DNA from: Tunturiibacter gelidiferens
Lineage (GTDB): Bacteria > Acidobacteriota > Terriglobia > Terriglobales > Acidobacteriaceae
Assembly (NCBI RefSeq): GCF_014201335.1
Contig: NZ_JACHEB010000015.1
Location: 62,001 to 126,000, forward strand
Direction of reading: 5' to 3'
Length of the DNA stretch: 64,000 bases
Shown: one piece after another, positions 34,667 to 43,697 of the stretch
Position numbering within the stretch: the first letter of the stretch is position 1
Layout of the letters: each line of letters begins with the position of its first letter
The notes under the pieces: generated by a model
Seen by the model: the letters and a program-made list of their open reading frames with translations, nothing else
The model's database searches: none
Told to the model about the DNA's origin: nothing
Made by a program: the position numbers and the translations under genes

Positions 34667-35497
34667 ATGAGCTTCATGCCGGCCTCCTTTGCAGCGTGTG
34701 TCAAGTCAATGATTTCATTGCCGAAATCGCATCTCTTGTCCATAGCGTTCGCCGTCTTGCTGCTTTCGGCCACGCGCGTGCTTCCGGGCCAGGGCCTCGA
34801 ATCTTCAGGAAATCTCACAGTAGCCGAGCAATACCTTCTCGCCGCCGCGAACGAAGACCGCGTCAATCAAGGACTTCAGCCACTTCGCTTCGACCCCGTC
34901 CTCGCAGAAGCCTCCGCCGTCCACGCTCGCGAGATGGCCGCCCACGCCGAAATCTCCCATCAATTCAATGGAGAACCCGCGCTCGCGGAACGCGGATCCA
35001 ATGTTGGCGCACACTTCAGCCTCATCACAGAAAACGTAGCCGAAGCCCCCACCTCCGTCATCATCCACAATCTCTGGATGCGCTCGCCCGGCCACCGTGC
35101 CAACCTGCTCGATCCCAACGTAGATTCGATTGGAATCGCTATAGTGACCCGCGATCACCAACTCTACGCAGTCGAGGACTTCGCCAGCACAGTTCAAACG
35201 CTCTCACTCAACCAGCAGGAGCGCACGGTTGCCGGCGTTATCGCGCAATCGGGAATGCGCGTCGCCGCCACTACAGAAGAGGCCCGTCGAACATGCACAA
35301 TGTCCTCTGGCTACGCGGGTTCTCGCCAACCCTGGTACATCATGCGATACACCGCAGGAAGCTTGAATCAAATTCCCGACCAACTCAAAAGCAAACTGGC
35401 GTCAGGCAAATATCACCAGGCCGTAGTCGGAGCCTGCTCGACAACACGGAACAGCCCCTTCACGGCCTATAACATCGCCGTCCTCCTCTACCCCTAG
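34667..35497 (+). CDS. Secreted CAP-domain (SCP/PR1-like) protein
   Basis: A 276-residue protein with a signal peptide ending near LPGQG. The CAP domain follows: LAAANEDRVNQGLQPLRFDPVLAEASAVHAREMA, then the cavity residues in ISHQF, ENVAEAP and MRSPGHRANLL (the expected His/Glu sites). The C-terminal 110 residues have no recognised domain. The frame is open to 34511; ATG 34667 and ATG 34709 are both plausible starts and neither has a good ribosome-binding site. Bacterial CAP proteins are secreted, mostly with unknown function. Confidence 0.83.
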   Translation: MSFMPASFAACVKSMISLPKSHLLSIAFAVLLLSATRVLPGQGLESSGNLTVAEQYLLAAANEDRVNQGLQPLRFDPVLAEASAVHAREMAAHAEISHQFNGEPALAERGSNVGAHFSLITENVAEAPTSVIIHNLWMRSPGHRANLLDPNVDSIGIAIVTRDHQLYAVEDFASTVQTLSLNQQERTVAGVIAQSGMRVAATTEEARRTCTMSSGYAGSRQPWYIMRYTAGSLNQIPDQLKSKLASGKYHQAVVGACSTTRNSPFTAYNIAVLLYP

Positions 35498-35825
35498 TCT
35501 AAACAGCAGCAGATGCGCCAGCCTTAGCCATTCCCGGAAGCTGCCATGCGATCTGGTCCTTGCCAGGGCTCTGAAAGCATCTATGCCCGGTCTATCCGGA
35601 CAATGGCGCCTCGAGATGCTGCCCACAGCTCTCACATTGTCATCGTTTTGACTTCATAGTTGAAAGCAGTTCGGAGATACAGGCATTCGTCAATCTGATA
35701 AAAAGCGTTCTTTGCACCCATGGTGACTATTTGCACGTAGCCATGACGGTAGCCTTTGACCCCTCTATTCCGATTTGTTATAACTAAACAAGCGCGTGAG
35801 TCTCCCCGCGGGTCCAAAAAGACGT
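35498..35825. other. Gene-free gap upstream of tRNA-Asn
   Basis: No supported gene. Its right end carries the tRNA promoter. A minus-strand frame that crosses the tRNA is an artefact. Confidence 0.5.
35756..35784 (+). promoter_or_regulatory. Promoter of tRNA-Asn
   Basis: TTGACC (35756-35761) and TATAAC (35779-35784) are separated by 17 bp, a near-consensus housekeeping promoter. Transcription would start about 35 bp before the mature tRNA. Confidence 0.7.
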
Positions 35826-35900
<75 letters not shown>

Positions 35901-36075
35901 TATTATTATCAACAAGTTAGACCCTCAGCAACACCTCCCAAAAACCTCTCAAAAAGACCGATTGTGGGGGAATTTGTGGGTACCAGAAATAAAAAAAGTG
36001 ACTAATCGCGCGCAAGGATGAGCAATCGTCGAAGCGCGATGTGATTATTTTGGGAATTGCTTTCGGTCCGAGCGA

Positions 36076-37180
36076 CTAGGCAACTTTCGAACGTTTCGGA
36101 GGGCCTGAACCCACCTTTTTTTGCGGGTTGCGTTTGACGATAGACTCCAATGCGTCTCGTTTCGCTTCCATCCGAATATGGCTGTAATGCTTCAACATGC
36201 TCTTGGAGACATGGCCGGCAATATCCATAATGGTTTGGTCCCCATCCCCGCTTTCAGCCAGGTCCGTGATCATCGTATGGCGATGGTCATGCCAACGCCC
36301 GGTAACTTTAGCTTTCTTCCGAACGTTATTCCAGGCGGTCTTTAGGGCGGTGACAGGTTTGGTGGGATCGTTCGGACGCGGCTTTCCGAAAGGGAAGACG
36401 TACCAGCCGGGTTCAGTCGCCGCAAACCGTTCCTTATACCACTCGGCATATTCGTTCATCGTTTTGGCCAGAGAGGAATTTAGAGGAATCGTTCGTCCCT
36501 CACCTGCCTCCGTCTTACTTTCTCCGACAGTCAGATAACTTCGCTTTAGGTTGATCTGGCCCCAGGTGAGCTGTTTGAGCTCGGCATCCCGTATGCCTGC
36601 GTTAAGAGCGAGCATGATGGCGGGATAGATGTGCGGCGAACGGGCGCTCTTCGCCACCTCTAACATCCGAACCTTTTCTTCTGAATATGCCTTGCCGATA
36701 GACTTGCCAACCTTGAGCTTCAGCAGCTTTCGCTTTTATAAGACGAACGCGAAGAATGTCACCAAGTTCATCCATGATACGAAGCAGAAAGCCAACCTCT
36801 TCATTAACGGTCTTGGGAGCTGCACCTTCCCTCAATCGTTCATTTTGGTAGGAGGTTATCGTAGCCTCGTTACAGTCGACAAACATCTTGCTCCCGACGA
36901 TTCGCTTGACGTGTGAAACCGCATAGTCTGCGAAAACCGCTGATTGTGGGTGACGCAACTTATAAGCGGTAAGATATTCCCCTGCCATATCCCCAACTGT
37001 TCGCACTCGTTCGTGCCGAGTGTCCGACACGTTGTTGAACCCCTCTTCCAGCTCGCGCTTTCGATTCCGTTCGGCGGTTCGAGCCAATGTCTTTGACGTG
37101 CTCTTGCTCGATTCCCTAATACGTCTTCCCGAAAAGGGAAACTCGTACCACCAGATCTCACCACGCTGAAAGATCGCCAT
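36076..37180 (-). pseudogene. Tyrosine integrase, interrupted by one frameshift
   Basis: Two overlapping minus-strand frames together make one integrase of normal length (about 367 residues). The N-terminal part (37180 to about 36735) has an Arm-type start (FQRGEIWWYEFPFSGRRIRES) and the core-binding region. The catalytic part holds all active-site residues: Arg in AGIRDAEL, Lys in ESKTEAG, HDHRH, His in AGHVSK and Tyr in LKHYSHIR. A single-base shift near 36735, at an A-rich stretch, breaks it. The gene sits directly beside tRNA-Asn, so it probably integrated there. It is either inactive, shifted by programmed slippage, or a base-call error. Confidence 0.8.
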
Positions 37181-37182
37181 GC

Positions 37183-37428
37183 CTACCCTCGTTTTTGAAT
37201 CCGGTCGCGCCCGGAATGGATGGATGCCGGGGGGATGCGTTCCATTTCGCCCATCCCACCACTAGGCTGCGCTTCCATCCACAGGGTTAAATCGTACTCC
37301 CCGTAACGGACTAGACTTCCCAGTTTTCGAAACTTCGGTCCCTGATTTTCTAGCCTCCAGCGCCGGAGGGTTGCCAGACTCACGTGAATCCGATCAGACA
37401 GTTCGATTTCCGTTAAAAATTGGTTCAT
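37183..37428 (-). CDS. Excisionase-like HTH protein
   Basis: An 81-residue protein with a MerR/AlpA-like winged helix: FLTEIELSDRIHVSLATLRRWRLENQGPKFRKLGSLVRY followed by YDLTLWMEAQ. This is the standard form of small excisionase or integrase-associated DNA-binding proteins. It ends only 2 bp before the integrase start on the same strand, so the two form one operon. Its role would be to bias recombination towards excision or to regulate the integrase. Confidence 0.8.
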   Translation of the reverse strand: MNQFLTEIELSDRIHVSLATLRRWRLENQGPKFRKLGSLVRYGEYDLTLWMEAQPSGGMGEMERIPPASIHSGRDRIQKRG

Positions 37429-37710
37429 TATTCTTCTTTCCCTTCTAGCGAAAATTGTTCAAAATAAGAAAATGATGCTTGAGATCGTCTCCGCAGCGAT
37501 GTCGAAGCATCGGGTAGAGCATTAGCGACAAGCATCGGCGAACTGTGAATCTGAGTCCAATTCCAATTGGTTTGGGCGCTATTCCATTTAGGAATAACGA
37601 GGACGCTGACCGTGCTTAGGACGCGGCATCGTTCGAGCCTTCAACCCGCATCTAAAGGTATGCACCGCAGTCTGGATATCCCGAATTGAGCAGTACAAGG
37701 GAGGCTGGAG

Positions 37711-38145
37711 ATGGGGCAAAATGACATCAGGCTGATGGAAGCCGCGATTGCGCTGGTGGAAGAACTCAATTTTTCCAGAGCCGCGCAGAAACTACATATA
37801 ACTCAACCGGCTTTGACAAAGAGAATCTCTGAACTGGAAGACCGTCTTGGCATTCCGCTCTTTCCCCGGGATCACCAGATGGTTGAAGTCAACGATTCGG
37901 CTCGAGCTTTTGTCGAAGAGGCACGAATATCCGTACTTCATGCCGAGCGGGCATTTCAGGCTGCTAGAAGAGCAGCGCGGGGCGTGGATATCGTGTTGAA
38001 CGTCGGGAAGTCGCCCTATACCGATCCGTTTCTAGTCTCGACTTTGTTGTCGATTCGATTGCCCGTCGTAATCGCGTTGAGGTCGATCAGTGCCAGATTC
38101 ATCGTGTGTCCGCATTTGGGGCAAATATGCAGTCGACCCCTCTGA
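37711..38145 (+). pseudogene. LysR-family regulator, truncated
   Basis: The first ~118 residues are a clear LysR N-terminus: the winged helix NFSRAAQKLHITQPALTKRISELEDRLG and linker helix ERAFQAARRAARG, then the start of the effector domain (VGKSPYTDPFLVSTLLSIRLP). There the match ends abruptly (about 38062) and the frame runs on for 27 unrelated residues. The effector-binding domain is lost. On the opposite strand in the same stretch a short zinc-ribbon-like frame (LHICPKCGHTMNLALI) is present, possibly a fragment of what was joined in. Confidence 0.75.
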
Positions 38146-38285
38146 ACAACACCAGAGGAATAACTCGCGGACCTGAATTTCTTCGCTCAGAGAGTCAACT
38201 TCTTCGAATGGCCAGTCCATTGACGAGGCAAATGGTCTTAGCAACGCGGTTGTAGAATTTAAGAAGATCAGAGGTTGGTCCAGAC

Positions 38286-38741
38286 ATGCCGAATTACACA
38301 AAAAGTGCGGAAGCGATCTCCCGCCTTTCTTCTGAGGAGTTCCAAGTCACACAGCAAGGCGGAACCGAACGACCTTTTGAAAACGCCTTTTGGGATCATG
38401 ATGAAGCTGGTATCTACGTGGACATCGTATCGGGCGAGCCGCTCTTCTCTTCGCTAGACAAGTTCGGCAGCAATTGCGGTTGGCCAAGCTTCGCTAAACC
38501 AGTTGAACCAAGCAATGTGGACGAACGATCAGATCAAAGTCACGGCATGAGCCGAACGGAAGTACGATCGACCCACGGTGACAGCCATTTGGGACATATC
38601 TTTGATGATGGCCCCAAAGACCTTGGGGGACTACGCTATTGCATCAATTCCGCGTCGCTTCGATTCATTCCTCTTGATGAGTTGGAGAGCGAAGGGTACG
38701 GCAAGTATCTCGAGCTGTTCGAGAAAAAAGGACTGGAGTAA
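38286..38741 (+). CDS. msrB: Peptide-methionine (R)-S-oxide reductase
   Basis: A 151-residue repair enzyme reducing methionine-R-sulfoxide. Motifs are GTERPFENAFWDHDEAGIYVD, FGSNCGWPSF and the catalytic RYCINSASLRF. The CxxC pairs that bind structural zinc in many MsrB proteins are absent, so it belongs to the zinc-free group, with Cys in NCGWPSF as the probable resolving residue. It is 4 bp upstream of msrA, and the pair repairs both sulfoxide isomers. Confidence 0.93.
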   Translation: MPNYTKSAEAISRLSSEEFQVTQQGGTERPFENAFWDHDEAGIYVDIVSGEPLFSSLDKFGSNCGWPSFAKPVEPSNVDERSDQSHGMSRTEVRSTHGDSHLGHIFDDGPKDLGGLRYCINSASLRFIPLDELESEGYGKYLELFEKKGLE

Positions 38742-38745
38742 CGGC

Positions 38746-39255
38746 ATGACATCATCGAACGAGCGCGCAATTCTCGCAGGCGGATGCTTTTGGGGAATGC
38801 AGGATCTCTTGCGCAGCTTCCCGGGCGTAATTACGACGCGGGTCGGATATACGGGCGGCACTATTGCAAACGCGACCTACCGTAATCATGAAGGGCACGC
38901 TGAAGCAATCGAAATTGTCTTCGACCCTCAACAGCTCACCTATCGTCTCCTCCTAGAGTTCTTCTTCCAGATTCACGATCCTACGACGTTGAATCGTCAG
39001 GGGAATGACACCGGCACGAGCTATCGCTCGGCGATCTTTTTCACGACAGACGAACAGAAGCGGATTGCGGAAGACACAATCGCGGACGTCAATGCCTCCG
39101 AACTGTGGCCCGGCAAAGTCGTGACCGAAGTAGTTCCGGCAGGTACATTCTGGGAGGCCGAGCCGGAGCATCAGGATTATCTCGAGCGTCTTCCAAATGG
39201 ATATACCTGCCATTTCATCAGACCGAATTGGAGACTTCCAAAGCGAGCTGCCTGA
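38746..39255 (+). CDS. msrA: Peptide-methionine (S)-S-oxide reductase
   Basis: A 169-residue enzyme reducing methionine-S-sulfoxide. The active site is AGGCFWGMQD near the N-terminus; VGYTGGTIANATYRNHEGHAE and DTGTSYRSAIFF are further family motifs. The ATG at 38746 lies 4 bp after the msrB stop; the open frame upstream of it only shadows msrB. Length is usual. Confidence 0.93.
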   Translation: MTSSNERAILAGGCFWGMQDLLRSFPGVITTRVGYTGGTIANATYRNHEGHAEAIEIVFDPQQLTYRLLLEFFFQIHDPTTLNRQGNDTGTSYRSAIFFTTDEQKRIAEDTIADVNASELWPGKVVTEVVPAGTFWEAEPEHQDYLERLPNGYTCHFIRPNWRLPKRAA

Positions 39256-39448
39256 GCGCGCTTGAAGTCTCATGGCTTCGCGTAAGGTCGTCTGCTGTGT
39301 CGGAAGGTTTTTTGTTGCGGAGCCCCCATCCTTTCGCACTACAAGTCCGCGAAACACCCGCACAGTTCAGCCTGATTCAGTCCTATGCAGCAAATAGCTA
39401 AGACCGTTGGAAAGTCGGTCGAGAACTCGGCCCTGAATTGAGACGAAT

Positions 39449-40948
39449 TTGACTAGTAAGAGGGCTTCGCACGTAGCCACTCCGGATCAGGCGCAATCAC
39501 GCCGAAACCGTGGAAAGACAGTCCGTCGCAGTCTTGTGGAGGCAAGCGAAGCACAGGACGCGGCACTTCTAGCCCGCGAACTGCGTACCTCGCAGACTCA
39601 GCAGGAACTTGCCGTGATTGTCGTGGTCGAGTTCACGGGAGAACTCCGCAAGCGCAAGCTTACGGCGGCCGCTCGACTTGCCCGAACCGCGGCTTCTGTC
39701 ATGGCGGGAGAGGAAGACCTCCCAGGCAACGAAGCCTCCGCCCTCGACTTGGATGCGAGCCGCACAGAGTTCGAGGAACTCGCCCGATCGGCCGGTGCGA
39801 CCATTGCGGCTACTCTCGTTCAGCGCCGCCAAAAGCCAGATGCCTCAAGCCTCGTCGGTCAGGGCAAACTCGACGAAATCGTTGACGTTGTGGCCAGCAC
39901 CAACGCGTCGCTTGTTCTCTTCGATCACGACCTCACACCTTCGCAGCTTCGCAACATCGAATCCCGGCTACCCTGCCATGTAATCGACCGTTCGCAGCTC
40001 ATCCTCGACATATTCGCGCGCCATGCCAAGACCCGGGAGGGCCAGCTCCAGGTAGAACTCGCACAGCTCAAATACCAGCTGCCCCGCCTCGCCGGACGCG
40101 GTCGCGCCATGTCGCAGCTCGGCGGCGGCATCGGAACCCGCGGCCCTGGCGAAACTCAGCTTGAAACCGATCGGCGTAAGATCAACCTTCGGATCGATCA
40201 CATCAAAACCCAGCTCGACGCTGTCCGTCGCATTCGCCGCCAGCAGCGGCAGCGGCGCGAAGCAGTCCCGGTCCCTGTGGTCGCCCTCGTCGGTTATACC
40301 AACGCCGGCAAGAGCACGCTCTTCAATGCCTTGACTGAAGCCGGTGTGCTCGAATCGGCGCGTATGTTCGCTACTCTTGACCCCAAACTCCGGCAGCTGC
40401 AGCTTCCTTCCCGACGCAAGATCCTGCTGTCTGATACCGTCGGCTTCATACGCAATCTTCCCCACACACTTGTTACAAGCTTCCGCGCCACCCTTGAAGA
40501 AGTCGAGCGAGCCGAAATTCTTCTCCACGTTCAGGATGCCTCTAGTCCTATGCGCGAGGAGCAGAAAATTCAGGTTAAAAAAGTCTTAGCCGAGCTAGGA
40601 GTATCGGCCAAGCCCGTCATCCAGGTCTTGAACAAGACCGACCTCATCCCGTTGCGGGAACTCGCCCACCTCTCCCGAGATCGCGAAGCGATTCCCGTCT
40701 CCTCGCTTCAGCGTACGGGCCTTGACCAACTTCTGAAGGCCGTCGATGCGGCGCTCGTGGTCGACCCGCTCGTCGAGTCAAGCTTTAGGCTCCCGCAATC
40801 AGAAGGCTCCATACTTACCGCCCTCGAAAGGGGCGCAATCATCAACGAGAAACGCTTCGAAGGCAACCTAGTCTTTTTCCGAGCCCGCGGACCGGCATCC
40901 CTTCTTGACCGGTACTGCCGTTTCCGTGAGAAACATCACCTATCCTAA
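39449..40948 (+). CDS. hflX: GTPase HflX
   Basis: A 499-residue ribosome-associated GTPase that splits stalled 70S ribosomes. The N-terminal HflX domain (about 110-260) includes DPSxQ-type nucleotide-binding regions and GRGRAMSQLGGGIGTRGPGETQLE. The G domain has G1 LVGYTNAGKST, G3 LSDTVGFI, G4 LNKTDLI and G5-like PVSSL. It has a basic N-terminal extension and starts with TTG at 39449 by the open frame, though an internal start is possible. About 190 bp after msrA with nothing recognisable between. Confidence 0.9.
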   Translation: MTSKRASHVATPDQAQSRRNRGKTVRRSLVEASEAQDAALLARELRTSQTQQELAVIVVVEFTGELRKRKLTAAARLARTAASVMAGEEDLPGNEASALDLDASRTEFEELARSAGATIAATLVQRRQKPDASSLVGQGKLDEIVDVVASTNASLVLFDHDLTPSQLRNIESRLPCHVIDRSQLILDIFARHAKTREGQLQVELAQLKYQLPRLAGRGRAMSQLGGGIGTRGPGETQLETDRRKINLRIDHIKTQLDAVRRIRRQQRQRREAVPVPVVALVGYTNAGKSTLFNALTEAGVLESARMFATLDPKLRQLQLPSRRKILLSDTVGFIRNLPHTLVTSFRATLEEVERAEILLHVQDASSPMREEQKIQVKKVLAELGVSAKPVIQVLNKTDLIPLRELAHLSRDREAIPVSSLQRTGLDQLLKAVDAALVVDPLVESSFRLPQSEGSILTALERGAIINEKRFEGNLVFFRARGPASLLDRYCRFREKHHLS

Positions 40949-41156
40949 CGAACGTGTGCGAACGAAGCATACAGAATTATCCATCGGACTTAAGAATAGG
41001 CAAGTCTCCGAGCCTAAGGCACAAACCAATACCGCGTCGCTCCACCGCCGGTTGGATTAGTCACTACAAGCCGACTAATGAGATGGTCCGCCGCTTGATT
41101 CCCCTGCCTGAGCAGGAGGATCGTGAAGGCAGCTTCTTACAAGGAGGATCATCGTT

Positions 41157-42188
41157 ATGCAGATACATTCAGTTGGCATCGATCTGGGCAAGACGACCTT
41201 TCATTTGGTAGCACTCGGAGCGTCTAGCAAGGTGCTCGTGAAGAAGAAGTTCACGCAGCGCCAGCTACTGACGTACACCGCGAACATGCAGACATCGCTG
41301 ATCGGTTTGGAAGCCTGTTCAGGAGCGCACTTTCTGGCACGGGCATTGCGGAAGCAGGGCCACGACGTTCGGTTGATCCCAGCCCAGTTCGTGAAGCCTC
41401 TCGTGAAGTCTAACAAGAACGACTTCGTGGATGCCGAAGCTATCGCTGAAGCCGTCGAGCGCAAGAACATGCGCTTCGTTCCGATCAAGACGGATGATCA
41501 GCTGGACCTCCAGGCTATCCACCGAGTGCGCGACCGGCTTATCTCGCGGCGCATAGCAGTCATCAACCAGTTAAGGGCATTCCTGCTCGAACGAGGGATG
41601 GTCTTTGCGCAGACACCAGCGAAGCTCAAGGCTGCAATGGCTGACATCCTCGAGAACGCGGAAGCGGATCTGACACCGCAGATGCGCAGCCTCATCGACA
41701 TTCTGTGGAGTGAGTGGATGACGGTTGAACAACAGATCGAAGAACTCACCACGGAGTTGGAACGGATCTCCGCTGCAGACGCCGGTTGCACCCGCATTCG
41801 TCAGATACCAGGCATTGGACCGATCGTAGCCACGGCCATCGTTGCCGCCATCGGCAACGGAGCTGCCTTCCGTAAGGGGCGAGACTTCGCAGCATGGCTT
41901 GGGGTCGTGCCACGGCAGTATTCCACTGGAGGCAAGGCGAAGATGCTCGGCATCAGCAAGCGTGGCAACGTCTATCTACGCAAGGTTCTGATCCATGGTG
42001 CACGAGCTGCCGTGTTGCGGATCAAGCGAGATCGAGCACCCATCGGGCCCTGGCTGGATCGACTGGACGCCAGAGCTCCCAAGAACGTTGTCGTGGTTGC
42101 TATGGCGAACAAGCTGGCACGCATCGCATGGGCCGTACTATCAAGCGGCGAAGACTATAGACCACTATCGAGCGTCTCCGCAGCATGA
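41157..42188 (+). CDS. IS110/IS1111 transposase, copy 1
   Basis: A 343-residue DEDD recombinase. Catalytic acidic residues are D9 (VGIDLGKTT), E52 (GLEACSG), D89 and D92 (KNDFVDAEAI). The C-terminal transposase_20 region has IPGIGPIVATAIVAAIGNG and RQYSTGGK with the conserved serine. GGAGG lies 9 bp before the ATG. The gene is intact and closely matches copy 2 along its length. Members of this family are guided by an RNA encoded in the element's end. Confidence 0.93.
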   Translation: MQIHSVGIDLGKTTFHLVALGASSKVLVKKKFTQRQLLTYTANMQTSLIGLEACSGAHFLARALRKQGHDVRLIPAQFVKPLVKSNKNDFVDAEAIAEAVERKNMRFVPIKTDDQLDLQAIHRVRDRLISRRIAVINQLRAFLLERGMVFAQTPAKLKAAMADILENAEADLTPQMRSLIDILWSEWMTVEQQIEELTTELERISAADAGCTRIRQIPGIGPIVATAIVAAIGNGAAFRKGRDFAAWLGVVPRQYSTGGKAKMLGISKRGNVYLRKVLIHGARAAVLRIKRDRAPIGPWLDRLDARAPKNVVVVAMANKLARIAWAVLSSGEDYRPLSSVSAA

Positions 42189-42463
42189 ACTGACAGTGCC
42201 AGTAACGGCGCCACATCAACGGATTTGAACTTACCCACCGAAGTCTGCACTGGAACAGCAAGGACGAAAGAACAGTCACAACGGCGTGCTTTCAACCTGA
42301 TACCGATAATGGTCTCTCCAACGACCGACCGACTTGTAAGGACAGGCACGCAGCGGAACTCATCATGGCCAGGAGACACGTTCTCCACTCAAAGGCCGAA
42401 TATATTGCCGCAGACTTGTATATCGCTCCGAAGCTTTTCCCTTGCAGTCCTGCGGCGGACCAT
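42189..42463 (+). ncRNA. Candidate guide (seek/bridge) RNA region of IS copy 1
   Basis: The non-coding part between the transposase stop and the right inverted repeat. Much of it is kept in copy 2 although it codes for nothing: GAAGTCTGCAC, AGCAAGGACGAAAGAACAGT and CCTTGCAGTCC are shared, while other stretches vary. IS1111 elements encode their target-choosing RNA at this position. The exact RNA ends cannot be set by eye. Confidence 0.5.
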
Positions 42464-42541
42464 ACATTCTCGGTAGTTATCGTGTCTCAATGAGTGCATT
42501 GGCGAAAATGCACTCACCGAGATCCGCCAATTTCAGATGGG

Positions 42542-42958
42542 TTACAGCCTGGGGCTCGCGGCCATCTCGGAGGCCCGCGCCAGTGCTTGCGTATCGATGT
42601 ACTCCCGAATCTTCGTCACCTTGCCGTTTCGAACGGTGATGTCGAAGACCCAGTCGTCCTTGAACGCCCTATTCGTGGCTTTGATTTTCCCCGTAGCGAC
42701 GCCGACGACCAGAACCCGGTCTCCCTGCGCCACGAATTCGGGGGGCTTTGGGTATGAGGTTTCCACCGTTTCGTTAGCCTTCTGAAGTAAATTCTCCAAT
42801 CCCGCGTGCCCGCGGTGCGTGCCGGCCAGCGGCCAGTCCTCGCCCGGAACGATCCACTCAATATCTTCGGCAACCAACGCCAGCAGACCTTGCTTATCGC
42901 GGCTGCCCATTGCTGCAAAGAAATCCTTCACAATTTGGACATTCTTTTCGATGCTCAT
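42542..42958 (-). CDS. SnoaL/NTF2-like protein
   Basis: A 138-residue cone-shaped NTF2 fold: NVQIVKDFFAAMGSRDKQGLLALVAEDIEWIVPGEDWPLAG is the common opening of the SnoaL-like/ketosteroid-isomerase-like group. No catalytic assignment can be made. It is the first gene inside the segment bracketed by the two IS copies, in line with the F420-type reductase gene upstream. Confidence 0.83.
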   Translation of the reverse strand: MSIEKNVQIVKDFFAAMGSRDKQGLLALVAEDIEWIVPGEDWPLAGTHRGHAGLENLLQKANETVETSYPKPPEFVAQGDRVLVVGVATGKIKATNRAFKDDWVFDITVRNGKVTKIREYIDTQALARASEMAASPRL

Positions 42959-43023
42959 CGGAATCTCTCCTTTTCCCTTACCTCAAGCGTGTCCGATCCA
43001 ATCGGACGTTTCGGAATCGTCGA

Positions 43024-43626
43024 TTACTGCTGCTTCTTGAACAAATCCTGAAAGATGAGCAGACCCCAAGTCTTGCCGCGTGCGTGGACTAACGCGCCAC
43101 CCTCGTTGAACTTTCCAAGCTTGACGGGTGCGAACCCAAGTTGTTTGGCCAAATCCGCCACGGGAGCGATAGCGTCCTCGTCATCGCTCGACAGAAAGAC
43201 GACCCGGTGGCCGCCCTCGACGATCGGGTCGGTAGCCAGTGTGGCCGCAACCAGGTGATTAAAACCCTTCACCAACTTGGCGCCGGTGAACGACTTCGCA
43301 ACGAATGCGGAGGATGGGAGACCGTCCAGTTCCTCAGGTGGGACTGGAAACGAGTTCATCGCGTCGATGACTGTCTTGCCTTTCCAACTCGGCAGGGCCT
43401 TCGCAATCTCGCGATGTTCCCCGAACGGAACCGCCAAGATGATTGTGTCAGCCTCGAGTGCATCCCGCAGCGACTTGGCGACGACCGTGGGTCCAATCGC
43501 CCGAGCCTGCGGTGCCAACGCCTCGGGGGGCCGGCGACTCGCAACGGCCACGTTGATATTCTTACGGGCAAAGGCTTGGGCGAGAGCCTGACCTATCTTT
43601 CCGAATCCTACAATTGCGTAGCTCAT
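43024..43626 (-). CDS. NADPH-dependent F420-reductase-like protein
   Basis: A 200-residue Rossmann protein with YAIVGFGKIGQALAQAFARKNINVAVASRRPPEAL at the N-terminus and TVIDAMNSFPVPPEELDG further in. This is the F420_oxidored domain, also present in many NAD(P)-binding proteins that do not use F420. Acidobacteria usually lack F420 synthesis in this context, so reduction of another substrate is likely. It stands between the NTF2-like and SDR genes. Confidence 0.83.
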   Translation of the reverse strand: MSYAIVGFGKIGQALAQAFARKNINVAVASRRPPEALAPQARAIGPTVVAKSLRDALEADTIILAVPFGEHREIAKALPSWKGKTVIDAMNSFPVPPEELDGLPSSAFVAKSFTGAKLVKGFNHLVAATLATDPIVEGGHRVVFLSSDDEDAIAPVADLAKQLGFAPVKLGKFNEGGALVHARGKTWGLLIFQDLFKKQQ

Positions 43627-43697
43627 ATGTTCTCCTTTGATTTACCGAATCCTGCGGCGCTCCGAATAATCGACTGGAGCGCCGTTGGGCGAGTGCG

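Larger units (their letters stand above)
41083..42463 (+). mobile_element. IS110-family (IS1111-type) insertion sequence, copy 1
   Basis: The unit runs between the subterminal inverted repeats ATGGTCCGCCGC (41083-41094) and GCGGCGGACCAT (42452-42463); the true ends lie a few bases outside, since copy 2 shares AGCCGACTAATGA on the left and ACATTC on the right. It holds one transposase gene and a 3' non-coding end of about 270 bp. Subterminal repeats are typical of the IS1111 group. No target duplication is expected or seen. Confidence 0.9.

Noticed and set aside
42225..42476. Short frames in the 3' ends of both IS copies
   Set aside because: They differ between copies in ways that break the protein, so the conservation is better explained by an RNA.
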